Shown here one piece after another: positions 15,571 to 24,804 of a stretch of DNA of 64,000 nt (position 1 is its first letter; every line of letters starts with the position of its first letter). Location: contig NZ_CP126740.1 in NCBI RefSeq assembly GCF_030246925.1, positions 3,038,001-3,102,000 of the forward strand, written 5' to 3'. This stretch comes from Microbacterium sp. zg-Y625 (GTDB lineage Bacteria > Actinomycetota > Actinomycetes > Actinomycetales > Microbacteriaceae). The notes under the pieces are model-generated. The model was not told where the DNA came from and ran no database searches. It worked only from the letters and a program-made list of their open reading frames with translations. A program made the translations under genes and the position numbers.

Positions 15571-15715
15571 CGATGCCCGGATGCCGGCGCGCACCCGAGC
15601 ACCGATTTTGCACGTTGCCGTGCGGCGCCGGTGTGGGCGAGGCGTCCTATAGTCGGGATCGACAGTCCCGACCCGGCGGCGTCGCGAGAGATCCGCCTCG
15701 AGCACAGGAGCCCGA

Positions 15716-17260
15716 ATGACGCGCGTGGGCATCGTCGCCGAGGCCGCTCCCGAGACCCGGGTCGCCGCCACTCCGACCACCGTCGCGAAGCTCATCGCGC
15801 TGGGCTACGACGTCGTCGTCGAGGAAGGGGCCGGTGCCGCCTCGTCATTCCCGGATGCCGCGTATCGCGACGCCGGCGCGCAGATCGATGGCCGCGACGA
15901 GGCGTGGGCGTCCGACGTCGTGCTCAAGGTCAACCCGCCGACGCCGGCGGAGGTCGAGCTGCTCGCCGACGGCGCCACGATCGTCTGCCTCTTGGCCCCC
16001 GCGCTCCGCCCCGACGTGCGGGAGTCGCTGCAGACGCGCGGCATCACGGCACTCGCCCTCGACGCCGTGCCCCGCATCTCGCGCGCGCAGTCGATGGACG
16101 CGCTCAGCTCGATGGCCAACATCTCGGGCTATCGCGCGGTGGTCGAGGCGGCGCACGAGTTCGGACGCTTCTTCACCGGCCAGGTGACCGCCGCCGGCAA
16201 GGTCCCGCCCGCGAAGGTGCTGGTCGCCGGCGCGGGGGTGGCGGGGCTGGCGGCCATCGGCGCGGCATCGTCGCTGGGGGCGATCGTGCGGGCCACCGAC
16301 CCGCGGCCCGAGGTCGCCGACCAGGTGCGCTCCATCGGCGGCGAGTACCTGCCGGTGGTCGTGGACGAGGTGATGGAATCCGGCGACGGCTACGCGAAGG
16401 CGACCAGCGAGGCCTATGACCGCGCCGCGGCCGCGCTGTACTCGGCGCAGGCGCGGGAGGTCGACGTCGTCATCACGACCGCGCTGATCCCGGGGCGTCC
16501 GGCGCCGCGCCTGCTCACCGCAGCGGATGTCGCGAGCATGAAGCCCGGCAGCGTGATCGTGGACATGGCCGCCGCCCAGGGCGGGAACGTCGAGGGCACG
16601 ATCGACGGGGAACGCGTGGTCACCGACAACGGGGTGATCATCCTCGGCTACTCCGACCTGGCATCCCGGCTTCCCGCGCAGGCGTCGCAGCTGTACGGCA
16701 CCAACCTCGTGAACCTGCTGGCCCTGCTCACCCCCGGCAAGGACGGGAGACTGGTCCTCGATTTCGACGACGTCGTGCAGCGCTCGATCACGGTCGTCCG
16801 CGACGGGCGGTCGACCTGGCCGCCACCGCCGGTGCCGGTGTCGGCGGCGCCGGCCGCGGCATCCACCCCGGCGGTTAGCACGGCCCCGGCGGCACCGAAG
16901 CGCACCCTGTCGCCTGCGGGCCGCACCGGGCTGATCGCCCTCGGCATCGCTGCCCTCTTCGTGGTGTCGGCGGTCGCCCCGGCGCCGTTGCCGCAGCACC
17001 TGACGGTGCTGGTGCTGTCGGTGATCGTCGGGTTCTACGTGATCGGCAAGGTGCACCACGCGCTGCACACGCCGCTCATGAGCGTCACCAACGCGATCTC
17101 GGGCATCATCATCGTCGGCGCCATGCTGCAGGTGACCACCCCCGACCCGGCGGTGCAGATTTTGGCCGCGGTCGCGGTGCTCCTGGCATCCGTCAACATC
17201 TTCGGGGGGTTCGCGGTCACGCGCCGCATGCTCGCCATGTTCTCGAAGGGCGACCGATGA
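15716..17260 (+). CDS. pntA: NAD(P) transhydrogenase subunit alpha (fused form)
   Basis: A 514-residue subunit of the proton-translocating transhydrogenase, which transfers hydride from NADH to NADP+ using the proton gradient. The N-terminal PNT domain ([19 protein letters not shown]) and the NAD-binding fold ([22 protein letters not shown] near residue 170) make dI. An Ala/Pro linker near 375-400 leads to about four membrane helices ([23 protein letters not shown]), so it is the E. coli-like fused alpha. A TATAGT -10 lies near 15651, and an AGGAG site precedes the ATG. It overlaps pntB by 4 bp. Confidence 0.95.
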   Translation: MTRVGIVAEAAPETRVAATPTTVAKLIALGYDVVVEEGAGAASSFPDAAYRDAGAQIDGRDEAWASDVVLKVNPPTPAEVELLADGATIVCLLAPALRPDVRESLQTRGITALALDAVPRISRAQSMDALSSMANISGYRAVVEAAHEFGRFFTGQVTAAGKVPPAKVLVAGAGVAGLAAIGAASSLGAIVRATDPRPEVADQVRSIGGEYLPVVVDEVMESGDGYAKATSEAYDRAAAALYSAQAREVDVVITTALIPGRPAPRLLTAADVASMKPGSVIVDMAAAQGGNVEGTIDGERVVTDNGVIILGYSDLASRLPAQASQLYGTNLVNLLALLTPGKDGRLVLDFDDVVQRSITVVRDGRSTWPPPPVPVSAAPAAASTPAVSTAPAAPKRTLSPAGRTGLIALGIAALFVVSAVAPAPLPQHLTVLVLSVIVGFYVIGKVHHALHTPLMSVTNAISGIIIVGAMLQVTTPDPAVQILAAVAVLLASVNIFGGFAVTRRMLAMFSKGDR

Positions 17261-18660
17261 CCGCCGCGTCCGTGGCCACCGCCGCCTACATCGTCGCGGC
17301 CCTGCTGTTCGTGCTGAGCCTGCGCGGACTGAGCACCCACGAAACAGCCCGGTCGGGCGTCGGGTACGGCATCGCCGGCATGGCCATCGCGCTCGCGGCG
17401 ACCGCCTGGGTGTCGGTGCAGAACGCGTGGGGCGACCCGCAGGCGACGTTCGGGCTGGTGCTCTTGGCCGCGGCCGTGCTGATCGGCGCGGCGGTGGGAC
17501 TGTGGCGGGCGCGCGTGGTCGAGATGACCGGCATGCCGGAGCTCATCGCGCTGCTGCACTCGTTCGTGGGTCTGGCGGCGGTGCTCGTGGGATGGAACGG
17601 CGCTCTCCACGACCCCGGGCTGACCGGAGCGCTGCGCGACATCCACCACGCCGAGGTGTTCATCGGCGTCTTCATCGGCGGGGTGACCTTCACCGGGTCG
17701 ATCGTGGCGTTCTTGAAGCTCTCGGCGCGCATGTCGTCGCGCCCGCTCATGCTGCCGGGCAAGAACATCCTCAACGTCGGCGCCCTGGTCGCCTTCGTCG
17801 CGCTGACCGTCTGGTACGTGATCACGCCGTCGATCTGGCTGCTGGTGGCGGTCACCGTGCTGGCGCTCGCGCTGGGGTGGCACCTGGTGGCATCCATCGG
17901 CGGGGGCGACATGCCCGTCGTGGTGTCGATGCTCAACAGCTACTCGGGCTGGGCGGCCGCGGCGGCGGGGTTCCTCCTGAACAACGACCTGCTGATCGTC
18001 ACGGGGGCGCTGGTGGGGTCGTCGGGTGCCTACCTGTCGTACATCATGTGCAAGGCGATGAACCGGTCGTTCCTGTCGGTGATCGCAGGCGGCTTCGGCA
18101 TCGAGGTGCCCGTCGCGGGAGAGGTGGACCACGGCGAGTACCGCGAAGTGGATGCCGCGACGGTGGCGGACATGCTGCGCGAGGCGTCGTCGGTCGTGAT
18201 CACGCCCGGATACGGCATGGCCGTCGCGCAGGCGCAGTACCCGGTGGCCGACCTCGCCCGGCGACTGCGCGAACGCGGCGTGGACGTGCGCTTCGGCATC
18301 CACCCGGTCGCGGGGCGGCTGCCCGGGCACATGAACGTGCTGCTGGCCGAGGCGAAGGTGCCGTACGACATCGTGCTGGAGATGGACGAGATCAACGACG
18401 ATTTCGCCGCGACCTCGGTGGTGCTGGTGATCGGGGCGAACGACACGGTGAACCCTTCCGCGGCGGAGGACCCGTCGTCGCCGATCGCGGGGATGCCGGT
18501 GCTGCGGGTGTGGGAGGCGGAGAACGTGATCGTGTTCAAGCGGTCGATGGCCGCCGGGTACGCCGGCGTGCAGAATCCGCTGTTCTATCGCGAGAACACC
18601 CAGATGCTCTTCGGCGACGCGAAGGAGCGGGTCGAGGACATCCTCCGCGCCGCCGAGTGA
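17257..18660 (+). CDS. pntB: NAD(P) transhydrogenase subunit beta
   Basis: A 467-residue partner of PntA. About nine membrane helices occupy residues 5-260, including the proton-path segment [20 protein letters not shown] and [22 protein letters not shown]. The NADP(H)-binding dIII follows ([39 protein letters not shown]). The start overlaps pntA (ATGA), giving coupled translation. The last codons GCC GAG TGA lie inside the first unit of a repeat array, so the gene's stop codon is contributed by the repeat. Confidence 0.95.
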   Translation: MTAASVATAAYIVAALLFVLSLRGLSTHETARSGVGYGIAGMAIALAATAWVSVQNAWGDPQATFGLVLLAAAVLIGAAVGLWRARVVEMTGMPELIALLHSFVGLAAVLVGWNGALHDPGLTGALRDIHHAEVFIGVFIGGVTFTGSIVAFLKLSARMSSRPLMLPGKNILNVGALVAFVALTVWYVITPSIWLLVAVTVLALALGWHLVASIGGGDMPVVVSMLNSYSGWAAAAAGFLLNNDLLIVTGALVGSSGAYLSYIMCKAMNRSFLSVIAGGFGIEVPVAGEVDHGEYREVDAATVADMLREASSVVITPGYGMAVAQAQYPVADLARRLRERGVDVRFGIHPVAGRLPGHMNVLLAEAKVPYDIVLEMDEINDDFAATSVVLVIGANDTVNPSAAEDPSSPIAGMPVLRVWEAENVIVFKRSMAAGYAGVQNPLFYRENTQMLFGDAKERVEDILRAAE

Positions 18661-18793
18661 GTACTCGGGGTCGGGGTGCCGAGTGAGTATTCGCGGGGCC
18701 GAGTGAGTTCTCGCGGGGGCGAGTGAGTATTCGCGGGGCCGAGTGAGTATTCGCGGGGCCGAGTGAGTACTCGCGGCGCCGAGTGAGTATTCG
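18654..18793 (+). repeat. GAGTGAG repeat array 2 (7 copies)
   Basis: Core copies start at 18654, 18680, 18700, 18720, 18740, 18760 and 18780; the first step is 26 bp, the rest 20. Copies 1 and 6 read GTACTCG and copy 3 TTCTCG instead of TATTCG. The array lies in the convergent gap after pntB; the pntB stop is in copy 1. Confidence 0.95.
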
Positions 18794-18802
18794 CGCGTGC
18801 AG

Positions 18803-19648
18803 CTACGCCTCGTCGCGCCAGGAGTGCTGCGGCTCGTAACCGAGCAGCTGGCGTGCTTTCTCTGTGGAGAACAGGCTCGCGTGCGGCGGCAGTTCCCCGC
18901 GCACCGGCACATCCGGAAAGACCTCCGCGACCAGCTCCGCGGCCGGACGCGACATGACGGTGTCCGCCGCCGCGATGAGGAAGCGGTCGAACCCGGCGGG
19001 CGCCACTTCGAGCGCCCGGAGCACCGCCTGAGCGCCGTCGCGTGCGTCGATGTAGGACCAGAGGTTCCACTTGCGCAGCGTGGCATCCGCGTCGAAAGAG
19101 GGGAACTCCGCGTAATCCGCGGGATCCATGACGTTGGAGAAGCGCAGCGCCGTAATCGAGAGCGCAGGATGCCACCGCACGAGCTCGATCGCCAGCTGCT
19201 CCTCGAGGTGCTTGACGAGCGAGTACACCGACTCCGGCCGGGCGGGATAGTCCTCGTCGACCGGGATGTACGGCGGCGGCACGTCGAACGGCAGCCCTTG
19301 CACCGTCTCGCTCGAGGCGTAGACGATCTTCTGGACGCCCAGGCGCACCGCAGCCCAGAACACGTTGAACGTCGCGGCGATGTTGTTGTGGAAGGTCGCG
19401 ACGTCGCTGGTGATCCCTGGTGCCGGGATCGCCGCGAGGTGAACCAGCGCGTCGACGCCGTCGTGCTGATCGTTCACGCCGGCGATGGCGTCGATCACCT
19501 GCCCGAAGTCCGTGAGGTCGACCCGCACGAAGCCCGGGCCGCGTTCCCCGACCATGTCGAGGCCGATCACGGTGTGCCCGGCATCCCGGAGGACGCGGAC
19601 GACGGTACGACCCAGTTTTCCGGAGGCTCCGGTGACGGCGATGCGCAT
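18803..19648 (-). CDS. NAD-dependent epimerase/dehydratase (extended SDR)
   Basis: A 281-residue extended SDR. The cofactor loop VTGASGKLGRTVVRVL is at residues 5-20, followed by VHLAAIPAPG. The catalytic Ser is in VYASSETVQG, and the Tyr-x-x-x-Lys is YSLVK near residue 141. It resembles NAD(P)-binding sugar epimerases or uronate dehydrogenases, and the mid-region ITALRFSNVMDP supports a nucleotide-sugar or sugar substrate. The exact substrate is not readable. It is a stand-alone gene between two repeat arrays, divergent from xthA. Confidence 0.85.
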   Translation of the reverse strand: MRIAVTGASGKLGRTVVRVLRDAGHTVIGLDMVGERGPGFVRVDLTDFGQVIDAIAGVNDQHDGVDALVHLAAIPAPGITSDVATFHNNIAATFNVFWAAVRLGVQKIVYASSETVQGLPFDVPPPYIPVDEDYPARPESVYSLVKHLEEQLAIELVRWHPALSITALRFSNVMDPADYAEFPSFDADATLRKWNLWSYIDARDGAQAVLRALEVAPAGFDRFLIAAADTVMSRPAAELVAEVFPDVPVRGELPPHASLFSTEKARQLLGYEPQHSWRDEA

Positions 19649-19683
19649 GGGATCACCCTGCCACGCCTCGTGTGCGTGCGGGC

Positions 19684-19777
19684 CGAATACTCACTCGGCG
19701 ACGCGAATACTCACTCGGCGACGCGAATACTCACTCGGCGGCGCGAATACTCACTCGACGGCGCGAATACTCACTCG
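19684..19777 (-). repeat. GAGTGAG repeat array 3 (5 copies)
   Basis: Five copies in minus orientation (CGAATACTCACTCG on the plus strand) at 19684, 19704, 19724, 19744 and 19764, period 20. Divergent gap between the epimerase gene and xthA. The array edge is 24 bp from the xthA start. Confidence 0.95.
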
Positions 19778-19800
19778 ACGGCGAAAGTAGGCTGGGTGAC

Positions 19801-20646
19801 ATGCGGCTTGCCACCTGGAACGTCAACTCCATCCGCGCGCGCGTCGTGCGCACCGTCGACTTCGCGGTCCGCGAGGGCATCGATGTACTGGCGATGCAGG
19901 AGATCAAGTGCAAGCCCGAGCAGTTCCCCTACGAGGCCTTCGAGGATGCCGGTTATCACGTCGTCGCCCACGGGCTCAACCAGTGGAACGGCGTCGCGAT
20001 TGCGAGCCGTGAGCCGATCGAAGATGTCCAGACCTCCTTCCCGGGCATGCCCGGTTTCGCCAAGGGGCATGAGGGCCCCGATGCCCCACTCGAGGCCCGC
20101 GCCCTCGGCGCCACGATCGGCGGCATCCGAGTCTGGAGCCTCTACGTCCCCAACGGCCGCTCCCTCGACGACCCGCACTACGTCTACAAGCTCGACTGGC
20201 TCGGCGCCCTCGCCCAGCACGCGCGGGATTCCCTCGCGGAGAACCCCGATCTCGCCCTCGCAATGGTCGGTGACTTCAACATCGCTCCGACGGATGCCGA
20301 CAACGGCGACCCCGCGGTCGTCGAGGGGATCTCGACACACGTCTCGGCGCCTGAGCGCGCGGCGTTCCACGCCATCGAAGAAGCCGGCATGATCGACGTC
20401 GTACGCCCGCTTGTTCCGACCGGATTCACCTACTGGGATTACAAGCAGCTGCGCTTCCCCCGTAACCAGGGCATGCGCATCGACTTCATCCTCGGTTCCC
20501 ACGCCTTCGCCGACCGGGTCACCGGGGCGTCCATCCACCGCGACGAGCGCAAGGGCGAGATCCCCAGCGATCACGTGCCTGTCGTCGTCGATCTCGACGT
20601 GACCTCCCCCGAGGACGACGACGACCGCCCGATGATCTTCGGCTGA
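19801..20646 (+). CDS. xthA: Exodeoxyribonuclease III family AP endonuclease
   Basis: A 281-residue endonuclease/exonuclease/phosphatase-fold DNA repair enzyme that cuts at abasic sites and trims 3' ends in base-excision repair. Motifs run in order: LATWNVNSIRARV (residue 3 on), MQEIKCK (metal Glu), GLNQWNGVAI, YVPNGR, GDFNIAP (Asp and Asn), RIDFILGS and SDHVPVV (catalytic Asp-His). The start is ATG 19801, 7 nt after TAGGCT; an in-frame extension upstream only translates the repeat array and is rejected. Flanked by arrays on both sides. Confidence 0.95.
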   Translation: MRLATWNVNSIRARVVRTVDFAVREGIDVLAMQEIKCKPEQFPYEAFEDAGYHVVAHGLNQWNGVAIASREPIEDVQTSFPGMPGFAKGHEGPDAPLEARALGATIGGIRVWSLYVPNGRSLDDPHYVYKLDWLGALAQHARDSLAENPDLALAMVGDFNIAPTDADNGDPAVVEGISTHVSAPERAAFHAIEEAGMIDVVRPLVPTGFTYWDYKQLRFPRNQGMRIDFILGSHAFADRVTGASIHRDERKGEIPSDHVPVVVDLDVTSPEDDDDRPMIFG

Positions 20647-20656
20647 CGCGCCAGCG

Positions 20657-20750
20657 CGAATACTCACTCGACAACGCGAATACTCACTCGGCAGCGCGAA
20701 TACTCACTCGGCAGCGCGAATACTCACTCGACAACGCGAATACTCACTCG
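20657..20750 (-). repeat. GAGTGAG repeat array 4 (5 copies)
   Basis: Five minus-oriented copies at 20657, 20677, 20697, 20717 and 20737. Linkers alternate between ACAACG and GCAGCG. It fills the convergent gap between xthA and the reductase gene almost completely, 10 bp from each stop codon. Confidence 0.95.
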
Positions 20751-20760
20751 GCAGCGGGTG

Positions 20761-21375
20761 TCAGCCCATGTCGGCGGTCGTCACCGCGGGGCCGGGGCCA
20801 TAACGCAGCAGGAGAGCGCCGGCGGGGCCCGCGATCGGCTCCTCCAGCAACGTGAGCCCGAAGGCCGGCCCGTCCGGCGGAAACAGCCGCTTGCCGGGCC
20901 CGAGCACGAGCGGGTAGACCCACAGGTTCAGCACGTCGAAGAGGCCCGCGCGCACCAGGCTGCGGGCGAAGGCGATGCTGCCGACCACGTGCACCTCCTC
21001 GTGCCGCTCGCGCAGCGCCGCGACCTCGGCCGCCAGATCCGCCCCGATCAGGTGCGAGTTCGCCCACGGCAGCGAGGGTGTTCCGCGCGAAGCGACGTAC
21101 TTCGGGATCGCGGTGAACCGCTCGGCGATCTCGGCCGCGGGCCCCTCGTACTGCGGCCAGTACCCGGCGAAGATGTCGTACGTGCGCCGGCCGAGCAGCA
21201 GGGCGTCCATCCGGCGGATGCCGGCCATCACGCGCTCCCCCACTGCGGCGTCGTCGACCGGCGCCTGCCAGCCGCCGTAAGCGAAACCGCCGTCCGGATC
21301 CTCAGCGCGGGTTCCGGGGGACTGCGCGACGCCGTCGAGGCTGCTGAACAGATCGATGTGGATGAGGCCCGCCAT
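20761..21375 (-). CDS. Dihydrofolate-reductase-fold protein (RibD C-terminal family)
   Basis: A 204-residue protein with the DHFR/RibD-C fold: IHIDLFSSLDGVAQSPG at the N-terminus, LLLGRRTYDIFAGYWP in the middle, and VHVVGSIAFARSLVRAGLFDVLNLWVYP carrying the NADPH-binding Gly-Ser (the family motif is split here: VVGS, then ARSLV). Such proteins are NADPH-dependent reductases of unknown substrate, common in actinobacteria and not the folate enzyme. It is the last gene of a three-gene operon with an HxlR-type regulator and a VOC protein. Confidence 0.85.
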   Translation of the reverse strand: MAGLIHIDLFSSLDGVAQSPGTRAEDPDGGFAYGGWQAPVDDAAVGERVMAGIRRMDALLLGRRTYDIFAGYWPQYEGPAAEIAERFTAIPKYVASRGTPSLPWANSHLIGADLAAEVAALRERHEEVHVVGSIAFARSLVRAGLFDVLNLWVYPLVLGPGKRLFPPDGPAFGLTLLEEPIAGPAGALLLRYGPGPAVTTADMG

Positions 21376-21390
21376 CGGGAGTCCTCTCGG

Positions 21391-22116
21391 TCAGGCCGCC
21401 GCGGCAGCGGGGGCGATATGGAAGGTCGTGGCGAAGCGGCCCAGCAGCGCCGCGTCGCCGCGCGGCACACGCACGACTCCGCGGGCGAGCGCGTCGGCGG
21501 GGGCGAGTTCGCCGGAGATGATGCCGCGGATGCCCGGTCCCGCGACGATGACGGCATCCGCCGCAGGCTCGTCGGCCCCGGCATCCGCCGTCGCTGCGAG
21601 GCCCGCGTCTCCTGCACCCCCTGCCACACCGGCATCCAGGCGCCGTACTGCGAGCGCGACGCCATCGACGCGCGCACGCAGGCCGACATCACCCACGTGC
21701 AAGTCGTATCCGGTCGCCGGCAGGGCGGCGGCGGCATCCGGACGGAACGCGGTGCGCAGCGCCATCGTCAGGGAATCTGCGGTGACGACGTCGTCGGGCT
21801 CGGGCTCTCCCATCGCCGCGAACCCCCAGCGCCCGAGCGCCAGCACGATGGGCTCGAGCTCGCGGCCGTACGGGGTGAGGTCGTACACGAGCCCCCGGTG
21901 CGACAGCGGAACCCGGCGCACCACCCCGGCGTCCTGCAGCTCTTTCAGACGCGCCGCGAGGATGTTCGTCGGAATCCGGGGCAGACCGGCCTTGAGATCG
22001 GTGTACCGGCGCGGCCCCACCAGCAGGTCACGGACGATCAGCAACGCCCACCGCTCGCCGATCAGCTCGACGGCGGTGGTGACACCGCAGTACTGGCCGT
22101 AGCTTCGGGCGGCCAC
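21391..22116 (-). CDS. HxlR-type winged-helix regulator with C-terminal SCP2-like domain
   Basis: A 241-residue regulator. Residues about 1-100 are an HxlR winged helix (YCGVTTAVELIGERWALLIVRDLL, then IPTNILAARLKELQDAGVVRR, given as two segments). The C-terminal 130 residues are Ala/Gly/Asp-rich and resemble the sterol-carrier-like domain found on such regulators. HxlR proteins often respond to aldehydes, quinones or oxidative stress. The GTG start follows the VOC stop directly (TAGGTG). A promoter-proximal pair of CTTGTYAA elements upstream of the operon could be its own operator. Confidence 0.85.
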   Translation of the reverse strand: MAARSYGQYCGVTTAVELIGERWALLIVRDLLVGPRRYTDLKAGLPRIPTNILAARLKELQDAGVVRRVPLSHRGLVYDLTPYGRELEPIVLALGRWGFAAMGEPEPDDVVTADSLTMALRTAFRPDAAAALPATGYDLHVGDVGLRARVDGVALAVRRLDAGVAGGAGDAGLAATADAGADEPAADAVIVAGPGIRGIISGELAPADALARGVVRVPRGDAALLGRFATTFHIAPAAAAA

Positions 22117-22551
22117 CTACGACTGCGCCTGATCGGCGAACGCGCCCGGGCCCTGCTCCGAGGCGACGGGGTCCATGTAGAAGAAACTCAGCACGTTGCC
22201 GTCGGGGTCCTCCAGGTCCCGCGAGTACATGAACCCGAGGTCCTCCGGCTCGCGGGGCTCGGTGCCTCCGGCCGCCAGGCCCGTGGCCATCACGGCATCC
22301 ACGTCGTCGTTCGAGGGCCGGGCGAGCGCCACCATCACCTGCGCGGTCGTGGCCGGATCGGCGACCGGCTTGTCGGTGAAGGTCGCGAAGAACTCCCGCG
22401 TCAGCATCATGAAGTAGACGCCGTCGCCCCAGGAGACGCAGACGGCGTTCTCGTCGCTGAACAGCGGATTGATCGTCGCCCCCAGCGCGGTGTAGAAGGC
22501 CTTGCAGCGGTCGAGATCGGCCGTGGGCAGATTGACGAAGATGTCGGTCAT
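22117..22551 (-). CDS. VOC (glyoxalase-like) family protein
   Basis: A 144-residue protein of the VOC fold starting MTDIFVNLPTADLDRCKAFYTALG and ending with FMYSRDLEDPDGNVLSFFYMDP, the pattern of lactoylglutathione-lyase relatives. The usual first metal ligand His is Asn-Leu here, so it may bind ligand rather than act as a metalloenzyme. I chose 22551 since AAGGGAG lies upstream; longer in-frame starts would run into the operator region. It is first in the operon with the HxlR regulator and the reductase. Confidence 0.8.
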   Translation of the reverse strand: MTDIFVNLPTADLDRCKAFYTALGATINPLFSDENAVCVSWGDGVYFMMLTREFFATFTDKPVADPATTAQVMVALARPSNDDVDAVMATGLAAGGTEPREPEDLGFMYSRDLEDPDGNVLSFFYMDPVASEQGPGAFADQAQS

Positions 22552-22594
22552 GGCGTGCTCCCTTGCAGGCCGCCGCGAGGGCGGATGCCGGTAG

Positions 22595-22622
22595 CTTGTT
22601 AAAAGCAAGCGAACTTGTCAAG
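22595..22622 (-). promoter_or_regulatory. Putative HxlR operator and promoter of the VOC operon
   Basis: CTTGTTAAAAGCAAG (22595) and the palindrome CTTGTCAAG (22614) are two related elements 19 bp apart, in a markedly AT-rich patch. On the minus strand the second contains a perfect TTGACA -35 box. A regulator bound here would control the downstream operon that encodes an HxlR protein; binding is inferred. Confidence 0.55.
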
Positions 22623-22639
22623 AGCCCCCGTCGTGGGCG

Positions 22640-22693
22640 CGAATACTCACTCGGCGCCGCGAATACTCACTCGAGGGCGCGAATACTCACTCG
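22640..22693 (-). repeat. GAGTGAG repeat array 5 (3 copies)
   Basis: Three minus-oriented copies at 22640, 22660 and 22680 in the divergent gap between the VOC operon promoter and the histidine kinase gene. Linkers are GCGCCG and AGGGCG. Confidence 0.93.
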
Positions 22694-22752
22694 GCGGCGG
22701 GGTCCGTCGTGCGGGGGATGCCGCGACGGCGCGGTCCCCGTACGTTGGAACG

Positions 22753-24018
22753 ATGAGCACGACCCCGCCCGCCGCCCCGACCCGCCGGCATCCACCGACC
22801 GCAGCCGAGCTGCGCACCGACGTGTGGCTCGCCGTAGGCCTGCTCGTGGGTGCCGTGATCAGTTCGTGGCTCGGACAGGTCGCGGGTTTCTTCGGCGACG
22901 AAACCCCGGGGCTCGGCTGGGCGCTGGTGTACTCGGCGGGCGTGACGATGCCGCTGGCGCTGCGCCGCCGCCACCCCGAAATCGTCCTGATCGTCGTCGC
23001 GATCGCCTTCTTCGCCGGGGCGACCTTCCACATCCCCGACCTCTACGTCGGCCAGGTCTCGCTGTTCGTGGCGATGTACACCGTCGGCGCCTGGGTCGAC
23101 GACCGCCGCCGGGCGACCGTCGTGCGCGTGGTCGTCGTGGTCGCAATGTTCGTCTGGCTGCTGGTGACCATGTTCCAGACGGCCACCGATCCCTCCGGCG
23201 ACGGCCCATCGACCGCAGGCGCCTTCTCGCCGATGGCGGCGTACATGGTGATCCAGTTCGTGATCAACGTCTTCTATTTCGGCGGCGCCTACTACCTGGG
23301 CGACCGCGCGTACGCGACGGCGCTGGCGTGGACGGCCCTCGAGGAGCGCACCGCCGAACTCGAGCGCGAGCGGGAGCTCACCGCCGCCCAGGCCGTCGCC
23401 CTCGACCGGGTGCGCATCGCCCGCGAGCTGCACGACGTCGTCGCCCACCACGTCTCGGCGATGGGCGTGCAGGCCGGCGCCGCGCGGATGGTGCTCCAGC
23501 GCGACCCCGCCGCCGCGCGCACCGCCCTCGGCGGCGTGGAGGCATCCGCTCGATCAGCACTGGAGGAACTGCGCCAGCTGCTCGAGACGCTCCGCACCCC
23601 GGATGCCGCGGCCGCGCCGGCCGACTCGACCGTGCGGCTGTCGGCGCTCGCCGACATCGTCGCGCACGCCAACGACAACGGCCTGCCCACGACCTTCACG
23701 GTCATCGGCCAGCCCGTCGAGCCGTCGGAGCTCACGCAGGTGAACCTCTACCGCATCGCGCAGGAGGCCCTCACCAACGCCCGCCGCCACGCCGGTCCGG
23801 GCGCGACCGCCGATGTACGGCTGCGCTACGACGCGGATGCCGTCGAACTCGAGATCACCAACACCGGGCGCGTGCGCGCCGACCGGCCGGGGCTGGGTCT
23901 CGTGGGCATGCGGGAGCGGGCGGCGGCCTCGGGCGGCACGCTCGAAGCCGGGCCACGCCCGCGCGGCGGCTTCATCGTGCGGGCGCGGATTCCGCTCCGC
24001 GCGGCGGTGCCCGCGTGA
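22753..24018 (+). CDS. Two-component sensor histidine kinase (NarL/DesK-type)
   Basis: A 421-residue membrane kinase. About five or six hydrophobic helices fill residues 25-190, a coiled segment (LEERTAELERERELTAAQ) follows, and the HisKA_3 box RELHDVVAHHVSAMGVQ has the phospho-acceptor His near residue 228. The ATPase domain shows YRIAQEALTNARRHA (N box) and GLGLVGMRERAAA (G box) near 382. There is no large extracellular domain, so it probably senses the membrane or an intramembrane signal. TACGTT is exactly 6 nt before the ATG (leaderless). The stop overlaps the response-regulator start. Confidence 0.93.
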   Translation: MSTTPPAAPTRRHPPTAAELRTDVWLAVGLLVGAVISSWLGQVAGFFGDETPGLGWALVYSAGVTMPLALRRRHPEIVLIVVAIAFFAGATFHIPDLYVGQVSLFVAMYTVGAWVDDRRRATVVRVVVVVAMFVWLLVTMFQTATDPSGDGPSTAGAFSPMAAYMVIQFVINVFYFGGAYYLGDRAYATALAWTALEERTAELERERELTAAQAVALDRVRIARELHDVVAHHVSAMGVQAGAARMVLQRDPAAARTALGGVEASARSALEELRQLLETLRTPDAAAAPADSTVRLSALADIVAHANDNGLPTTFTVIGQPVEPSELTQVNLYRIAQEALTNARRHAGPGATADVRLRYDADAVELEITNTGRVRADRPGLGLVGMRERAAASGGTLEAGPRPRGGFIVRARIPLRAAVPA

Positions 24019-24728
24019 GCGGCGCCGCGACCCGCGTGCTGCTCGTCGACGACCACGCGGTCATGCGGGCCGGGTTCCGGATGATCCTGGATGCCGCGGG
24101 CATCGACGTCGTCGGCGAGGCGGCGACCGGGGTCGAGGCGGTGGCCGCGGCATCCGCGCTTGTGCCGGACGTCATCTGCATGGACGTGCAGATGCCCGAC
24201 ATGGACGGCATCGAGGCGACGCGGCGCATCGTCGCCGACCCCGCCGTCTCGGCCGCCGTCGTGATCGTGACGACCTTCGACCGGGACGACTACCTGTTCC
24301 AGGCGCTCGCGGCGGGAGCCAGCGGGTTCCTGCTGAAGAACGCCGGACCGGAGGAGCTCGTGACCGCGGTGCGCGTCGCCGCCGCAGGCGATGCGCTGCT
24401 CGCGCCGGAGGTGACACGGCGGGTGATCGAGCGCTTCGCCTCCGGAGGCGTGGCGCCGGCAGCCGTGTCCGACGGCGCCGGCCGCGAGCGGGAGACCGAT
24501 CCGTCGGCCACCGCGCCGACGGCATCCGGGGTGCACATCGACCTCACCGATCGCGAGACGGAGGTGCTGCGGCTGCTGGCGCGTGCGCAGAGCAACGCCG
24601 AGATCGCGCAGCAGCTCTACATCGGCGAGGCGACGGTGAAGACCCACGTGTCGAACGTGCTGCAGAAGCTCGGGGCCCGCGACCGCGTCGCGGCGGTGGT
24701 CTACGCCCACACGCACGGGCTCGTCTGA
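24015..24728 (+). CDS. NarL/LuxR-family response regulator
   Basis: A 237-residue partner of the upstream kinase. The receiver domain begins TRVLLVDDHAVMRAGF, the phospho-acceptor is Asp57 in CMDVQMPDMDG, and the Lys is in SGFLLKNAG. An acidic linker of about 35 residues precedes the LuxR helix-turn-helix (LTDRETEVLRLLARAQ, then AEIAQQLYIGEATVKTHV). The GTG start overlaps the kinase stop (GTGA), giving 1:1 coupling. The regulated genes are not obvious; the ABC exporter nearby is a plausible target only by position. Confidence 0.93.
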   Translation: MSGAATRVLLVDDHAVMRAGFRMILDAAGIDVVGEAATGVEAVAAASALVPDVICMDVQMPDMDGIEATRRIVADPAVSAAVVIVTTFDRDDYLFQALAAGASGFLLKNAGPEELVTAVRVAAAGDALLAPEVTRRVIERFASGGVAPAAVSDGAGRERETDPSATAPTASGVHIDLTDRETEVLRLLARAQSNAEIAQQLYIGEATVKTHVSNVLQKLGARDRVAAVVYAHTHGLV

Positions 24729-24753
24729 ACGGCCGCGCCCGCCCACGCCCACG

Positions 24754-24790
24754 CCCCGGCCCGCACCCGGTGCCGGTGCCGGGGCCGGGG
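24754..24790. terminator. GC-rich hairpin between convergent genes
   Basis: CCCCGGCC (24754) pairs with GGCCGGGG (24783) around a 21-nt loop that itself contains CCGGTGCCGG-like self-complementarity. It separates the response regulator from the convergent FMN reductase gene and could serve both. Confidence 0.5.
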
Positions 24791-24804
24791 CTTCGCCCCC
24801 TGCG

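Noticed and set aside
19672..19800. N-terminal extension of xthA through the array (peptide with NTHSA repeats)
   Set aside because: The CGAATACTCACTCG strand has no stops in any frame, so frames run through it by chance; xthA orthologues start at MRLATWN.
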